The notes under the pieces are model-generated. The model was not told where the DNA came from and ran no database searches. It saw nothing but the letters and a program-made list of their open reading frames with translations. 64,000 nucleotides of DNA from an uncultured Porphyromonas sp. (lineage in GTDB: Bacteria; Bacteroidota; Bacteroidia; Bacteroidales; Porphyromonadaceae). Numbering within the stretch: position 1 is the first letter of the stretch; each line of letters begins with the position of its first letter. This document shows positions 9,287 through 18,265 of this stretch, piece after piece. A program made the translations under genes and the position numbers. The DNA lies in NCBI GenBank assembly GCA_934364985.1, contig CAKRMU010000006.1, positions 1-64,000 on the forward strand. Direction: 5' to 3'.

Positions 9287-10630
9287 CTATCCAAATAGTT
9301 TATTTAACTCATTAACAGAAGCATTGTGCGAGAAAACCATCACCAAGTCGCCGGCTTGTATTTGTGTTTTACCCTCTACTAATAGCACTTCATTGCCTCT
9401 TAATAATCCTCCTAATGTGATATCGTTAGGAATGCTTAGCTCCATCACAGGCTTTTTAGTCACCAATGAATTTTCACGTACTTGTATCTCTAATACCTCG
9501 CCTTGTCCTATTGATAACGTCTTAGCATTAGATACGTCCACGTTAAGTAGGTATCTAAAGATTGCTGATGCCGCAAGTAATTTCTTATTAATAAGATTAC
9601 CTATCTTCATCTCATTAGCTATATCAAGGTAATCTAAATTCTCAATCTGGCATACAGAAATAGGGATTCCCAAGCGCTTTGCATTGAGTGTGGCAAGCAT
9701 ATTACTCTCAGATGAGCTGGTTAGAGCAAGGAACGCCTCTGTCTTTTTTATGCCTTCGTTGATGAGTAAATTAGGATCTCTTCCGTCACCATGTATGATA
9801 AGCGTATTCTCTGGAACAATCTCTGAAAGCTTCATACATTTATCATAATCCTGCTCAATTATCTTAATATTGAGGTGTTCAGGTAGAGCTTGAGCCGTCT
9901 TAACTGCGATTCTACTTCCCCCCATAATAATCACTCGGTGGATCTCCAATTCCTTTTGCCCGCAAAAAGAGCGGGCTTTCTCCAAATCATTGGGCATAAC
10001 AGTGAGATAGAGGATGTCATTCTCTTGTATCAAATGTGTACCTCTCGGGATAATGGTATCGTAATCTCGCACGATCGCAATAATGTGTATTACCTTTTGC
10101 GAAAGGTCGGCAAGCTCTTTCAAGGCTTTCCCTACGAGAGGTGAGTCTTTAGTCACACGAGCTGCCACTAACTCCAACTTGTGATTGAGGATACTCCAAT
10201 ATTGCTTTGCCCAAGGTAGGCTCAAGCTACTCACTATTTCCTTTGATGCGAGCTCCTCAGGGTACAACATATCATTGACCCCAAGGTTAGCAAAGTGGTT
10301 GCGGAACGTGGGCTTTAGATACTCGCTATTATTGATACGAGCCAAGGTCTTGCTAGCTCCCATTTGTGTGGCAATGTTGCAAGCCACAAGGTTGGCACTC
10401 TCCTCTGGAGTCACCGCAATAAAGAGGTCGGCATTGCCTGCCCCCGCATTTTGTAGATCGTTAAATGAGGTAGGCGACCCCACGACAGGCATCATTTCGA
10501 GCCTATTGTCATATGCAAATTGAAGATTCTCGGGGTTCTGATCAAGAAGTACAATGTCGTGGTGTTCGTGCGAAAGCATCTCGGCAAGATGTGTTCCCAC
10601 TTCTCCAGCTCCTACTATAAAAATCCTCAT
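9287..10630 (-). CDS. trkA: Trk potassium transport NAD-binding regulatory subunit
   Basis: Cytoplasmic peripheral subunit that gates TrkH. The 447-aa protein is a duplicated RCK arrangement: a first Rossmann TrkA-N (MRIFIVGAGEVGTHLAEML), a TrkA-C region, a second TrkA-N (VIIMGGSRIAVKTAQAL) and a second TrkA-C ending near VMVFSHNASVNEL. The GxGxxG-type nucleotide loop is intact in the first half and GGSRIA in the second. Its ATG overlaps the dxs stop (ATGA, 10627-10630), and trkH follows 10 nt after its stop, so dxs-trkA-trkH read as one unit. Confidence 0.95.
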   Translation of the reverse strand: MRIFIVGAGEVGTHLAEMLSHEHHDIVLLDQNPENLQFAYDNRLEMMPVVGSPTSFNDLQNAGAGNADLFIAVTPEESANLVACNIATQMGASKTLARINNSEYLKPTFRNHFANLGVNDMLYPEELASKEIVSSLSLPWAKQYWSILNHKLELVAARVTKDSPLVGKALKELADLSQKVIHIIAIVRDYDTIIPRGTHLIQENDILYLTVMPNDLEKARSFCGQKELEIHRVIIMGGSRIAVKTAQALPEHLNIKIIEQDYDKCMKLSEIVPENTLIIHGDGRDPNLLINEGIKKTEAFLALTSSSESNMLATLNAKRLGIPISVCQIENLDYLDIANEMKIGNLINKKLLAASAIFRYLLNVDVSNAKTLSIGQGEVLEIQVRENSLVTKKPVMELSIPNDITLGGLLRGNEVLLVEGKTQIQAGDLVMVFSHNASVNELNKLFG

Positions 10631-12567
10631 AATGCCTGATATATTTCTAATGCTTTCCTGACCATAGATGCCTCATCCATACTCTCGTATTGGTGCTGTT
10701 GGGCAACCGCACCATGCTTAACAAAATGATCAGAAATACCTATCCTACTCACGTTGATCTCAGTATGGTTGTCAGAGTAGTACTCCAATATCGCACTGCC
10801 CATTCCCCCGGCGAGCGAACCATCTTCTACAGTAATGACGTGCGGGTATTGCTTAGCAATACGGTCAAGCATTTTCGTGTCGAGCGGTTTGACAAATCGT
10901 AAATTAACTAATCCTGGATGATATCCTTTGTCTTCCAAAATCTTGATCGCATTCAATGCGTCGTTTCCAATCGCTCCGTAGGTAATGAACACTACGCCTT
11001 CGCCTTGTATTAATTCTTGAGCTTTCCCGATCTCGATTTCCTCAAAAGGTACGTGCCAATCTACGCAGTTCCCCTTTCCTCTTGGGAAACGTATAATAAA
11101 GGGGCCTTCTGTATGGTGTTTATATGCTGTGTACATCATCAGCCGCAACTCCTTTTCGTTGAGGGGCGACATAATCGTTAGCTCAGGTATTGTGCGGAGG
11201 TAAGCGATATCATACACCCCGTGGTGTGTCATGCCGTCTTCTCCTACAAACCCCGACCTATCTAAGCATAGAATAACCGGGGCTTTTTGCATTGCTACAT
11301 CATGTATCACTTGGTCGTAGCCTCTCTGTAAAAAGCTGGAGTAGATATTGCAAAAAGGTATCATCCCCTTTCGAGCTAAACCTGCAGAAAAGGTTACAGC
11401 ATGCCCCTCAGCAATCCCTACATCAAAGACACGATTGGGGTGCCTTTCTTGCATAAAATTAAAGGAGCTGCCTGTGATCATAGCTGGAGTTATTCCCACG
11501 ATACGTTCGTCCATATCTGCCAATTCGAGTAGGGTCTTTCCAAATATCTCTTGGTATTTAAGTGGAGTGTCAGGGTGGGGAAGGGTTACATTCCGTTCGC
11601 CCGTTATTGGGTCAAACTTACCAGGTGCATGCCACACCACTGCACTATCTTCGGCTGGCTTATATCCCTTACCTTTAATGGTTTTAATGTGCAATAGTTT
11701 GGGTCCGGTGAAGTCCTTAATACGATTAATGTGTCGAACGAGGTCGACGACGTCATGACCATCGGTAGGTCCAAAGTACCTAATGCTAAAGCCTTCAAAA
11801 AGATTGCTTTGGTCTGCGATTAGTCCCTTGATGCTATTATTGAGCATAAGTATGCTCCGCTTTTTGCCCTCATCTACCAGCCTGAGTTTCCTAAGACTTT
11901 GATAGCTTTTGTGCCGAATATCATTGTACACTTTGCTTGTATTAATCCGTACCAAATACTTACTTAGCCCACCAGTAATGGGGTCAATGCCGATGTGATT
12001 GTCGTTAAGTATTATCAGTAGATCATTGGGTTGTGACGAAACATTATTCAGACCTTCAAAAGCTAAACCTCCAGTCATTGCACCATCGCCAATAACGGCT
12101 ACCACTTTTTTCTTTTCCCCCTTCATCTTGCTTCCTACAGCAATACCGAGGGCTGCCGAAATGGAGTTGGAAGCATGACCAGAAATAAAGGAATCGTAGC
12201 GACTCTCAAACGGATGAGTGAAGCCACTAATCCCACCCCATTGACGAAGGGTCTTAAAGTCTTTACGCCTACCTGTTAGAAGTTTGTGAACGTAGGCTTG
12301 ATGCCCCACGTCCCAAATAATTTCATCATTCGGAAGATTAAGGGTGTAATGCAAAGCCACCGTTAGCTCAACCACCCCAAAATTGGCACCCAAATGACCT
12401 GGCACCACACTAAGATTTTCGAGTAAAAAAGATCTAATCTCTTCGCATAAGAGTGGTAGCTCATCAATTGAGAGTTTGTGGAGATCCGATGGCTCCTCAA
12501 TACTATATAGCAATTTATACTTCTGGCTATTTTCGCCTTCCATCTTCTTATTCACTTGTTCCCACAT
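10627..12567 (-). CDS. dxs: 1-deoxy-D-xylulose-5-phosphate synthase
   Basis: Thiamine-diphosphate enzyme of the MEP isoprenoid pathway, condensing pyruvate with glyceraldehyde 3-phosphate. The ThDP motif GDGAMTGGLAFEGLNN with downstream IILNDNHIGI is present, as are the SGHASNSISAALGIA stretch and the catalytic glutamate region DVGIAEGHAVTFSAG. The transketolase C-terminal domain ends in VEDGSLAGGMGSA. 646 aa is normal. It is the first gene of a dxs-trkA-trkH unit; the metabolic link to potassium transport is not obvious. A -7 element lies 200 nt upstream. Confidence 0.96.
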   Translation of the reverse strand: MWEQVNKKMEGENSQKYKLLYSIEEPSDLHKLSIDELPLLCEEIRSFLLENLSVVPGHLGANFGVVELTVALHYTLNLPNDEIIWDVGHQAYVHKLLTGRRKDFKTLRQWGGISGFTHPFESRYDSFISGHASNSISAALGIAVGSKMKGEKKKVVAVIGDGAMTGGLAFEGLNNVSSQPNDLLIILNDNHIGIDPITGGLSKYLVRINTSKVYNDIRHKSYQSLRKLRLVDEGKKRSILMLNNSIKGLIADQSNLFEGFSIRYFGPTDGHDVVDLVRHINRIKDFTGPKLLHIKTIKGKGYKPAEDSAVVWHAPGKFDPITGERNVTLPHPDTPLKYQEIFGKTLLELADMDERIVGITPAMITGSSFNFMQERHPNRVFDVGIAEGHAVTFSAGLARKGMIPFCNIYSSFLQRGYDQVIHDVAMQKAPVILCLDRSGFVGEDGMTHHGVYDIAYLRTIPELTIMSPLNEKELRLMMYTAYKHHTEGPFIIRFPRGKGNCVDWHVPFEEIEIGKAQELIQGEGVVFITYGAIGNDALNAIKILEDKGYHPGLVNLRFVKPLDTKMLDRIAKQYPHVITVEDGSLAGGMGSAILEYYSDNHTEINVSRIGISDHFVKHGAVAQQHQYESMDEASMVRKALEIYQAL

Positions 12568-12918
12568 CTACGAGTTTCCCGATTTCTAAGTGAGTGCAAA
12601 ATATCGTGCTATATGCAATCCTCAATACGCCAATTGTTAATTGACAATCGTCCATAATACCAAATGGAATAGGCATTTAAGAGAATAATATTATCTTATA
12701 AAAAGCACTTTCGCCATCACGTAGCCACACTTATTGTGAAGCTCTTTTTGGGGAAAACTCTACATGCAAAGGTAGTTAATTCTTGCCAATGTAGCACTAT
12801 TCAAATCTTTTTGTCTCAAAAAGCTCCAAGACTTATGCAGACCTACTATCGCTTGACACCACTAATATCTCCGCCATATATCGTATACCATAAAGTGCTG
12901 TAATCTCTTTGAATCGCA
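12568..12918. other. 351-nt gap between dxs and the M48 peptidase gene
   Basis: No gene or RNA is recognised. It holds the probable dxs promoter (12767-12774) and AT-rich sequence. No clear 23-nt repeat array is present, only a loosely similar stretch near 12657-12675 that is not convincing. Confidence 0.5.
12767..12774 (-). promoter_or_regulatory. -7 element for dxs-trkA-trkH
   Basis: CAAAGGTA on + equals TACCTTTG on -, matching TAnnTTTG. It would give a leader of about 190 nt before dxs. No clear -33 box is seen. Confidence 0.4.
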
Positions 12919-13827
12919 TTAGTAGTGTGTCTTAATAGGAGTGTTTCGACCCTTATTAACCTCCTTCAGATTATTAGAGATAGAGGTTTGCGAAGTGGCA
13001 TTATTAGGCCTTGGTGCACCCTTTTTACCTGCTGAGACAAAGGCATCTACCTTAGGGATTTCTTCGCGAATAGCTTTTACTCTTTTGCTATCACTGGGGT
13101 GAGTGCTTAGTAAATCGTTTTGCCCACCTTTGTCGCCTCTTGACATCTTGATCCAGAAGTTCTCAGCCTGATGATAGTCGTAGCCAGCAAGAGCCATTAG
13201 ATATAGCCCGATGATATCAGCCTCATACTCGTGCTTGCGGCTGTAGGGAAGCGTAAAAAATGCAGTCGAACCTACATCGTATAGGATGCCGGCTAATTGC
13301 TGTGTGCCGTATCCTTTTCCTGCAAGCATTAGTGACAATGCGGTGCCTCCGTATTGTCTCAATATCTGCTGGCTCATGCGTTCATTAGCATGCTTTGCCA
13401 TGGCATGTGCTACCTCGTGAGATACGACTGTCGCTAATTCGTCATCACTTGATGCAATCGGTAGGATCCCCTCATAGACAACTATTTTACCGCCTGGCAT
13501 ACAGAATGCATTGACATCCGGAGCTGCAATGAGGTTAAACTCCCATCGATAGGCATCCGCATCAGCCCCCATACCTATATTTCGCAGATAGGTGTCCGTT
13601 GCCTTAGCTATCCTTTGTCCAATATTCGCTACACGTCGTGTTGCAGCTTGATCTTTGCTCTTAGGGGCATTTGATATAAACTGTTGGTATTGGGCAAAAC
13701 TTGCCTCCAAAACATAGCTGTCGGGTACTAAGTTAACACGATTCCGACCACTTATAGCTACCGTTGAGCAGCTATAAAGTCCGATACTAAGTAATATTGC
13801 CATTACTGCGATCCTTATCTTTTCCAT
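12919..13827 (-). CDS. M48 family metallopeptidase lipoprotein
   Basis: Zinc peptidase of the M48 (BepA/LoiP-like) group, 302 aa. The N terminus is a lipoprotein signal with lipobox LYSC near residue 20. The zinc motif HEVAHAMAKH (HExxH) is followed by the downstream glutamate region EYEADIIGLYLMALAGYD and the STHPSDSKRVKAI segment typical of the family. It probably acts in periplasmic or outer-membrane protein quality control. It stands alone, with its own -7 element (13909-13916) and array C further upstream. Confidence 0.92.
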   Translation of the reverse strand: MEKIRIAVMAILLSIGLYSCSTVAISGRNRVNLVPDSYVLEASFAQYQQFISNAPKSKDQAATRRVANIGQRIAKATDTYLRNIGMGADADAYRWEFNLIAAPDVNAFCMPGGKIVVYEGILPIASSDDELATVVSHEVAHAMAKHANERMSQQILRQYGGTALSLMLAGKGYGTQQLAGILYDVGSTAFFTLPYSRKHEYEADIIGLYLMALAGYDYHQAENFWIKMSRGDKGGQNDLLSTHPSDSKRVKAIREEIPKVDAFVSAGKKGAPRPNNATSQTSISNNLKEVNKGRNTPIKTHY

Positions 13828-13908
13828 AACACTTCCTTACTATTTATATGTTAATGGTTATTATTTACATAATTCATGAATGAAGTGGGTAAGCTTCATT
13901 ACTCACCT

Positions 13909-13916
13909 CAAAGATA
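13909..13916 (-). promoter_or_regulatory. -7 element for the M48 peptidase gene
   Basis: CAAAGATA on + equals TATCTTTG on -, a TAnnTTTG match 82 nt before the start codon. No -33 TTTG at exact spacing. Confidence 0.4.
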
Positions 13917-14129
13917 GCTAAAAAAGTAGCACGTAGCACCAATAATGTATATTGTGGTTAGGGTTACTTATAATCATCCAACCCATTTTGCCTGTAATTG
14001 ATATGATACATACAAAAGTTATTTGTAGCGTGTAGATTGTCCCTTTTGGTAAGTCTTGGATGTGTCATATTTCAAGTTCATGATACATCGGGTGTAATTA
14101 GTTGATTCATAGAAGCTTTATTTTTCCTA

Positions 14130-14238
14130 ATAGAATATGATATTAGTTGAGATGAATTCCCTATATTCGTCTCGGTCAATACCAGGTATTCGTTAAAGTG
14201 AATTTAGGGAATTCGTTTTAGGGGATTCCACATATCGA
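14130..14238. repeat. 23-nt-period palindromic array C (5 units)
   Basis: Units at 14130-14146, 14153-14169, 14176-14192, 14199-14215 and 14222-14238; linkers ttgaga, tctcgg, ttaaag, ttttag. Unit 2 TGAATTCCCTATATTCG is nearly identical to array A unit 2, and unit 4 is close to its reverse complement. The array lies in the 662-nt divergent gap between the M48 gene and tRNA-Lys, where nothing else but promoters is seen. Confidence 0.87.
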
Positions 14239-14431
14239 TTATTTATGAGTAACCTTTGTATATGCTCGTGCCTTTTGGTATGTTTTTATCTATTGGGAGC
14301 TTAACAACTGCATTAAGTTTATTTTTCCCTTTAGTTGCTGGTATCAAGATGATTATTAAGTAAGAATAATCCCCGAACGCTCCCAATTATTCATATTTTT
14401 TAGTTGAAGTAAAAAGAAATGGCGTTACAAT

Positions 14432-14462
14432 TTTGGCAGAATTAAAATAATTAGTACCTTTG
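14432..14462 (+). promoter_or_regulatory. promoter of tRNA-Lys
   Basis: TTTG at 14432-14435, a 19-nt spacer, then TACCTTTG at 14455-14462, exactly the Bacteroidota sigma-ABfr pattern TTTG-N19-TAnnTTTG. The tRNA starts 27 nt downstream. Confidence 0.75.
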
Positions 14463-14489
14463 CAACGCTTTAGTAGTAAGCAAATGTTT

Positions 14490-14562
14490 GATCTGCTAGC
14501 TCAGTAGGTAGAGCACAACACTTTTAATGTTGGGGTCTTGGGTTCGAGCCCCAAGCAGATCA
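14490..14562 (+). tRNA. tRNA-Lys (anticodon TTT)
   Basis: The cloverleaf is intact: acceptor GATCTGC/GCAGATC with discriminator A, D arm GCTCAGTAGGTAGAGC, anticodon stem CAACA/TGTTG around the loop CTTTTAA (anticodon TTT), and T arm with GGTTCGAGCC. CCA is not fully encoded (ACC follows). A 30-nt inverted repeat starts 12 nt downstream. Confidence 0.96.
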
Positions 14563-14573
14563 CCTCCATAATG

Positions 14574-14649
14574 AGAATCATTACGAAGTAGTACCATTAA
14601 AAGAGACGTCTATGACGAGCTTTTAATGGTACTACTTCGTAATGGTTCT
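14574..14649. repeat. 30-nt near-perfect inverted repeat next to tRNA-Lys
   Basis: Arms at 14574-14603 and 14620-14649 match at 29 of 30 positions around a 16-nt loop. As RNA it would form a very long hairpin just after tRNA-Lys. There is no T-run on the + strand after it, so a simple intrinsic terminator is not a good fit. It could be a processing signal, an operator, or the end of a decayed mobile element. Confidence 0.8.
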
Positions 14650-14792
14650 GTAGAGTTATTATTTTGTAATCCCGCCTTATTCGAGAATTTATATTATGTC
14701 GGTTGGGCGAGAATAGAGCGTTCTGTTGAAGCTTTAATTTCGCAAGATTATTCGTCTTTTCTGGGAGCTATTGGCATTCATAGAAAAAAGGT

Positions 14793-14828
14793 AGTGTCCC
14801 AAAAGATCGGATAACCTTTTGGGACACT
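14793..14828 (-). terminator. intrinsic terminator after the tricorn-like protease gene
   Basis: Perfect 13-bp stem AGTGTCCCAAAAG (14793-14805) with its complement (14816-14828) around a 10-nt loop. On the - strand it is followed by a run of six T, as expected for a rho-independent terminator of the gene ending at 14845. Confidence 0.8.
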
Positions 14829-14844
14829 GCTAAAAAATAGGTCA

Positions 14845-17800
14845 TTAATGCTTCATCAATTCATCAACAGATGCTTTAAGCTGAGCGTCGTAGTTCCTGA
14901 GATTTTCTTCAGGGGTGTTGTATATTAGGATGTCAGGATTAAGCTGTTTATTCTCCAACGCATTGCCTTCGAGATCGGTTACCGTCACTTGTGGGATACC
15001 GAATACAAGGGTTGGATCTACTAAGGTTTCCCACCAAACGGCTGTCATAGTGCCGGGTACAGGTGCTCCTATTAGTTTACCTATACCTAAGGTCTTGTAT
15101 ACCCAAGGGAATCCGTGTGCGTTAGAGTAGTTGCCCTCGCTCATTAATACGGCTGATGGTTTTGTCCATTGGGCAAAAGGATCACTACCGATATACTGAC
15201 CACGAGGTGCAAATCGGCTGTACTCCTTACCCGTAAGCAAAATTGCTAAATCCTCATGGAGCCAGCCACCACCATTGAAACGTGTGTCTACTACAACCGC
15301 ATCACAATGTCTGTATTTTCCCAATAAGTCCTTGAAGGTCTCACGGAATGAAGGACTATCCATTCCCTCGATGTGGACATATGCTATCTTGCCATCACTC
15401 CACTCTTGTACCATTTTAGCCCTTTGTTTTACCCAGCGTTTATAGAGGAGATAATTCTCCCCACCTGCAGAGATAGGTCGTACCTGCTCCTCCACTTCTT
15501 TGCCATCTGTGCCTTTGAGAGTGAGGGTTAGCCACTCGCCTAATAGCCCATTAAGATAAAACTCTATAGGCTTATCCTCAGCGATTTCTACACCATTGAT
15601 TTTAGTGATGAGGACACCAGGTGCTGCGATAGACTTAGCTTTATCCATAGGACCACCCTTGATGACTTCGGCGATTTTGACACCTACACCCTCGTAGGTA
15701 TCGTCATAGAAGAGACCTAAATAGGCAGATGGTCTATTGGCAGACCCACCTCTATAACGAGCTCCTGTGTGAGACGCATTGAGCTCACCAAGGAGTTCGG
15801 AAAGCATATCGGCAAAATCGTAATTGTTATTGATGTGTGGCAAGAATGAACGATAGGTATCAGCGTAACTATTCCAGTCTACATTATGTAAGTTCACATC
15901 ATAAAATTTGTTCTCAACTTGTTTCACAACGTGGTCAAACATATACTCCCGTTCCTTTGCACTCCGGTGCTCAAAGCGTGCAGTGTAAGAGATGGGTTTC
16001 TTCGATTTACCCTCTATCTTAAACATTCCCCTTGGGGAGAAAAGGTATAGCGTTTTGCCGTCTTTGCCCATCTCTAATTTGCCAGAGCCTACATTACTTA
16101 TCAGCATCTCAGTCTCTCGCTCTGCCAAGTTGACCTTGTAGAGATTGGTAGCATCGTCAAAGTAAGCCAAGTAATAGAGGGTTTCTCCCTTTGGATCCAT
16201 CGCGAAGTCACTTTGCATACCACTGGTACGGGTGAGGCGAATTGTCCTGTCGTCTCTGCTATCCAAGTCGAAGGTGAGAGGTGCAACAAGCTTAGGCTCA
16301 TTGTCCTTCTTGGCATCCTCTTTTTTCTTACCTTTCTTACTGTCTTTAGCCTTATCTTTGTTCTCGTCTTTATCTTTCTTAGAGATGAAAAGCCCACGTT
16401 CCTCTTTGTCCAGAATAAATTCGTCGTAAGCTTCCTGGTCAAGAAACATCATAAAGAGGTCAAATTCGGCACCCCAGCTACCATGACTGCGGTAGCCAGC
16501 TCTATCGGATCCAAAGATGACTGCTTTGCCATCTAAGACAAAGCGACCGCCCCCCTCGGAGTAACCACTTTCGGTAAGGTTGTGCGATGTACCACTACCA
16601 TCGGCTTTAAAAATAGCGACATCTTTATTGTTCCATCCCCCATTGCCGATGTATTCAGTGATGATCCACTTGCCATCAGGGCTCCACGCAAAGTCTTGAT
16701 CGCCATCTGAATAAGAATAGTTGTATTTCTTATTCATCACCTCCCTTTCTGCCTTCGTCTCAATGTTAATTACATATATAGCAGAACGATCACGTAGGAA
16801 TGCCACCTCTTTTCCGTCAGGGCTAAAGATTGGTTGGAATGACGGAAGTTCATTATCCGTTAATTGGGTCTCCTTGAATTCTTTGGCATAAGCAAACTCT
16901 TTGTCTTCTCCGCGAACGAGTTCGCTCATATATAGATTCCAATGACCATTAATTTCGCGAGAATAAATGAGCTTTTTACCATCGGGGCTAAACGTAAGGT
17001 CACGTTCCTGCTCAGGGGAATTCGTGATTCGCTTAGTAGTGCCATACTCAATATTCGCCACAAATACGTCACCTCGCACGATGATAGCTACCTCTTTTTC
17101 ATTAGGCGAAAGAGCATAATCAGTGGCCCCGCCCCTTAAAGTCTTGTATTCTACTTGCGGAGTATTATAATCGGCAACTACTTCTACGGACACTTTACGG
17201 GCTTCCCCACCGAGGGGCATATAGTAGAGTTCTCCTTTCCACGAAAAGGCGATATTACCTTGGTTGTCTACGCTCATGTAACGGACTGGGTGACCTATGA
17301 AGTGAGTCAGCTGTTGCTTCTGACCTCCATTAATATTGCGTCTATAGATATTTAGAGTGCCATCTTCCTCGCTTGTATATAAGAATTCTTGCCCTCCAGG
17401 TAACCACAATGCGTTTCGATCTTCACCCTCAAAATTGGTGATCTTTTTGTAGCTCTTATCACTTGGATTATAGAGCCAAATATCGCGAGTAACTGAGGAT
17501 GTATGGTGCTTGCGAAACTTATCTTCATAACCTTTAATGTCGGTAAAGAGGATTTGTCCATCAGCATTTATTGAGGGATCGATCATAGATACCGCAGAAA
17601 ACATATGTGGGCGGCCACCTTTGATTTTTTGTTGATAAAGCTGGGTGAAAACCCCACTTGGGAATAACCCCATATCTTTGTCGGGGCGGACGTTGGTGTC
17701 AAAAAGTATGGTTTCTGGATCTAAAAAGGCCACTGGCACTTGCTGGGTACTGCCGTAAGTAATACGCTTAGCTTCGCCTCCAATTTTTGAGGTTATATAG

Positions 17801-18078
17801 ACGTTAAAATTACCCTCTCTATCTGACGCAAAAGCCAGTTGCTCACCATCGGCACTCCAGATAGGAGCTTTATCGTAAGCCTCGTTAGAGGTGATTTGAT
17901 GAGCCATACCGCCCTCAATAGGTACAGTAAAAATGTCGCCCTTATAGCTAAAGGCAATAACTTTGCCATCGGGACTAAGTGCAGTGTATCGCACCCACGA
18001 AGGTTGGATGCTTTGGGCATACCCGAAGCACGTCATTAGACAAGCAATCCCTGTTAATGCTAATCTTTTAATGCTCAT
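14845..18078 (-). CDS. tricorn-like S41 family protease
   Basis: Large secreted protease of 1077 aa. A signal peptide ends at about residue 22 (CFGYAQS). Two TolB/WD40-like beta-propeller regions follow, with many SPDGK and SADG repeats (to about residue 720). A lysine-rich low-complexity insert (KKGKKKEDAKKD) lies near residue 590. Then comes a tricorn core domain, a PDZ domain (GVGVKIAEVIKGGPMDKA, about residue 790) and an S41 peptidase domain with RFNGGGWLHEDL and EGNYSNAHGF. It probably degrades peptides in the periplasm, feeding an amino-acid-fermenting metabolism; that role is inferred. The gene is monocistronic with its own terminator. Confidence 0.9.
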   Translation of the reverse strand: MSIKRLALTGIACLMTCFGYAQSIQPSWVRYTALSPDGKVIAFSYKGDIFTVPIEGGMAHQITSNEAYDKAPIWSADGEQLAFASDREGNFNVYITSKIGGEAKRITYGSTQQVPVAFLDPETILFDTNVRPDKDMGLFPSGVFTQLYQQKIKGGRPHMFSAVSMIDPSINADGQILFTDIKGYEDKFRKHHTSSVTRDIWLYNPSDKSYKKITNFEGEDRNALWLPGGQEFLYTSEEDGTLNIYRRNINGGQKQQLTHFIGHPVRYMSVDNQGNIAFSWKGELYYMPLGGEARKVSVEVVADYNTPQVEYKTLRGGATDYALSPNEKEVAIIVRGDVFVANIEYGTTKRITNSPEQERDLTFSPDGKKLIYSREINGHWNLYMSELVRGEDKEFAYAKEFKETQLTDNELPSFQPIFSPDGKEVAFLRDRSAIYVINIETKAEREVMNKKYNYSYSDGDQDFAWSPDGKWIITEYIGNGGWNNKDVAIFKADGSGTSHNLTESGYSEGGGRFVLDGKAVIFGSDRAGYRSHGSWGAEFDLFMMFLDQEAYDEFILDKEERGLFISKKDKDENKDKAKDSKKGKKKEDAKKDNEPKLVAPLTFDLDSRDDRTIRLTRTSGMQSDFAMDPKGETLYYLAYFDDATNLYKVNLAERETEMLISNVGSGKLEMGKDGKTLYLFSPRGMFKIEGKSKKPISYTARFEHRSAKEREYMFDHVVKQVENKFYDVNLHNVDWNSYADTYRSFLPHINNNYDFADMLSELLGELNASHTGARYRGGSANRPSAYLGLFYDDTYEGVGVKIAEVIKGGPMDKAKSIAAPGVLITKINGVEIAEDKPIEFYLNGLLGEWLTLTLKGTDGKEVEEQVRPISAGGENYLLYKRWVKQRAKMVQEWSDGKIAYVHIEGMDSPSFRETFKDLLGKYRHCDAVVVDTRFNGGGWLHEDLAILLTGKEYSRFAPRGQYIGSDPFAQWTKPSAVLMSEGNYSNAHGFPWVYKTLGIGKLIGAPVPGTMTAVWWETLVDPTLVFGIPQVTVTDLEGNALENKQLNPDILIYNTPEENLRNYDAQLKASVDELMKH

Positions 18079-18265
18079 AAGTTAAAGAAATGATGTAATT
18101 AATAAAATATTATGAGGTCTTTGTAAATAGTATCTACACAACGGAATACCACCCTTTCGTGCGAAACTTGTCGGATGAAGGAAAGCATCAAAACCCGAAC
18201 GTCAAAAGAAAAGCAGTAGATATAGTATTATGCAAAGGTCTCAATTTGTGATAATAAGTTGCTTA

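Noticed and set aside
14626..14814. 62-codon frame after tRNA-Lys as a real gene
   Set aside because: It starts inside an inverted repeat, has no ribosome site and no recognised family. Kept only as a finding, not called as a CDS.
16213..16536. 107-codon + frame with hydrophobic stretches
   Set aside because: It is antisense to the lysine-rich part of the tricorn-like protease; the hydrophobic Leu/Phe run is the complement of AAG/AAA codons.
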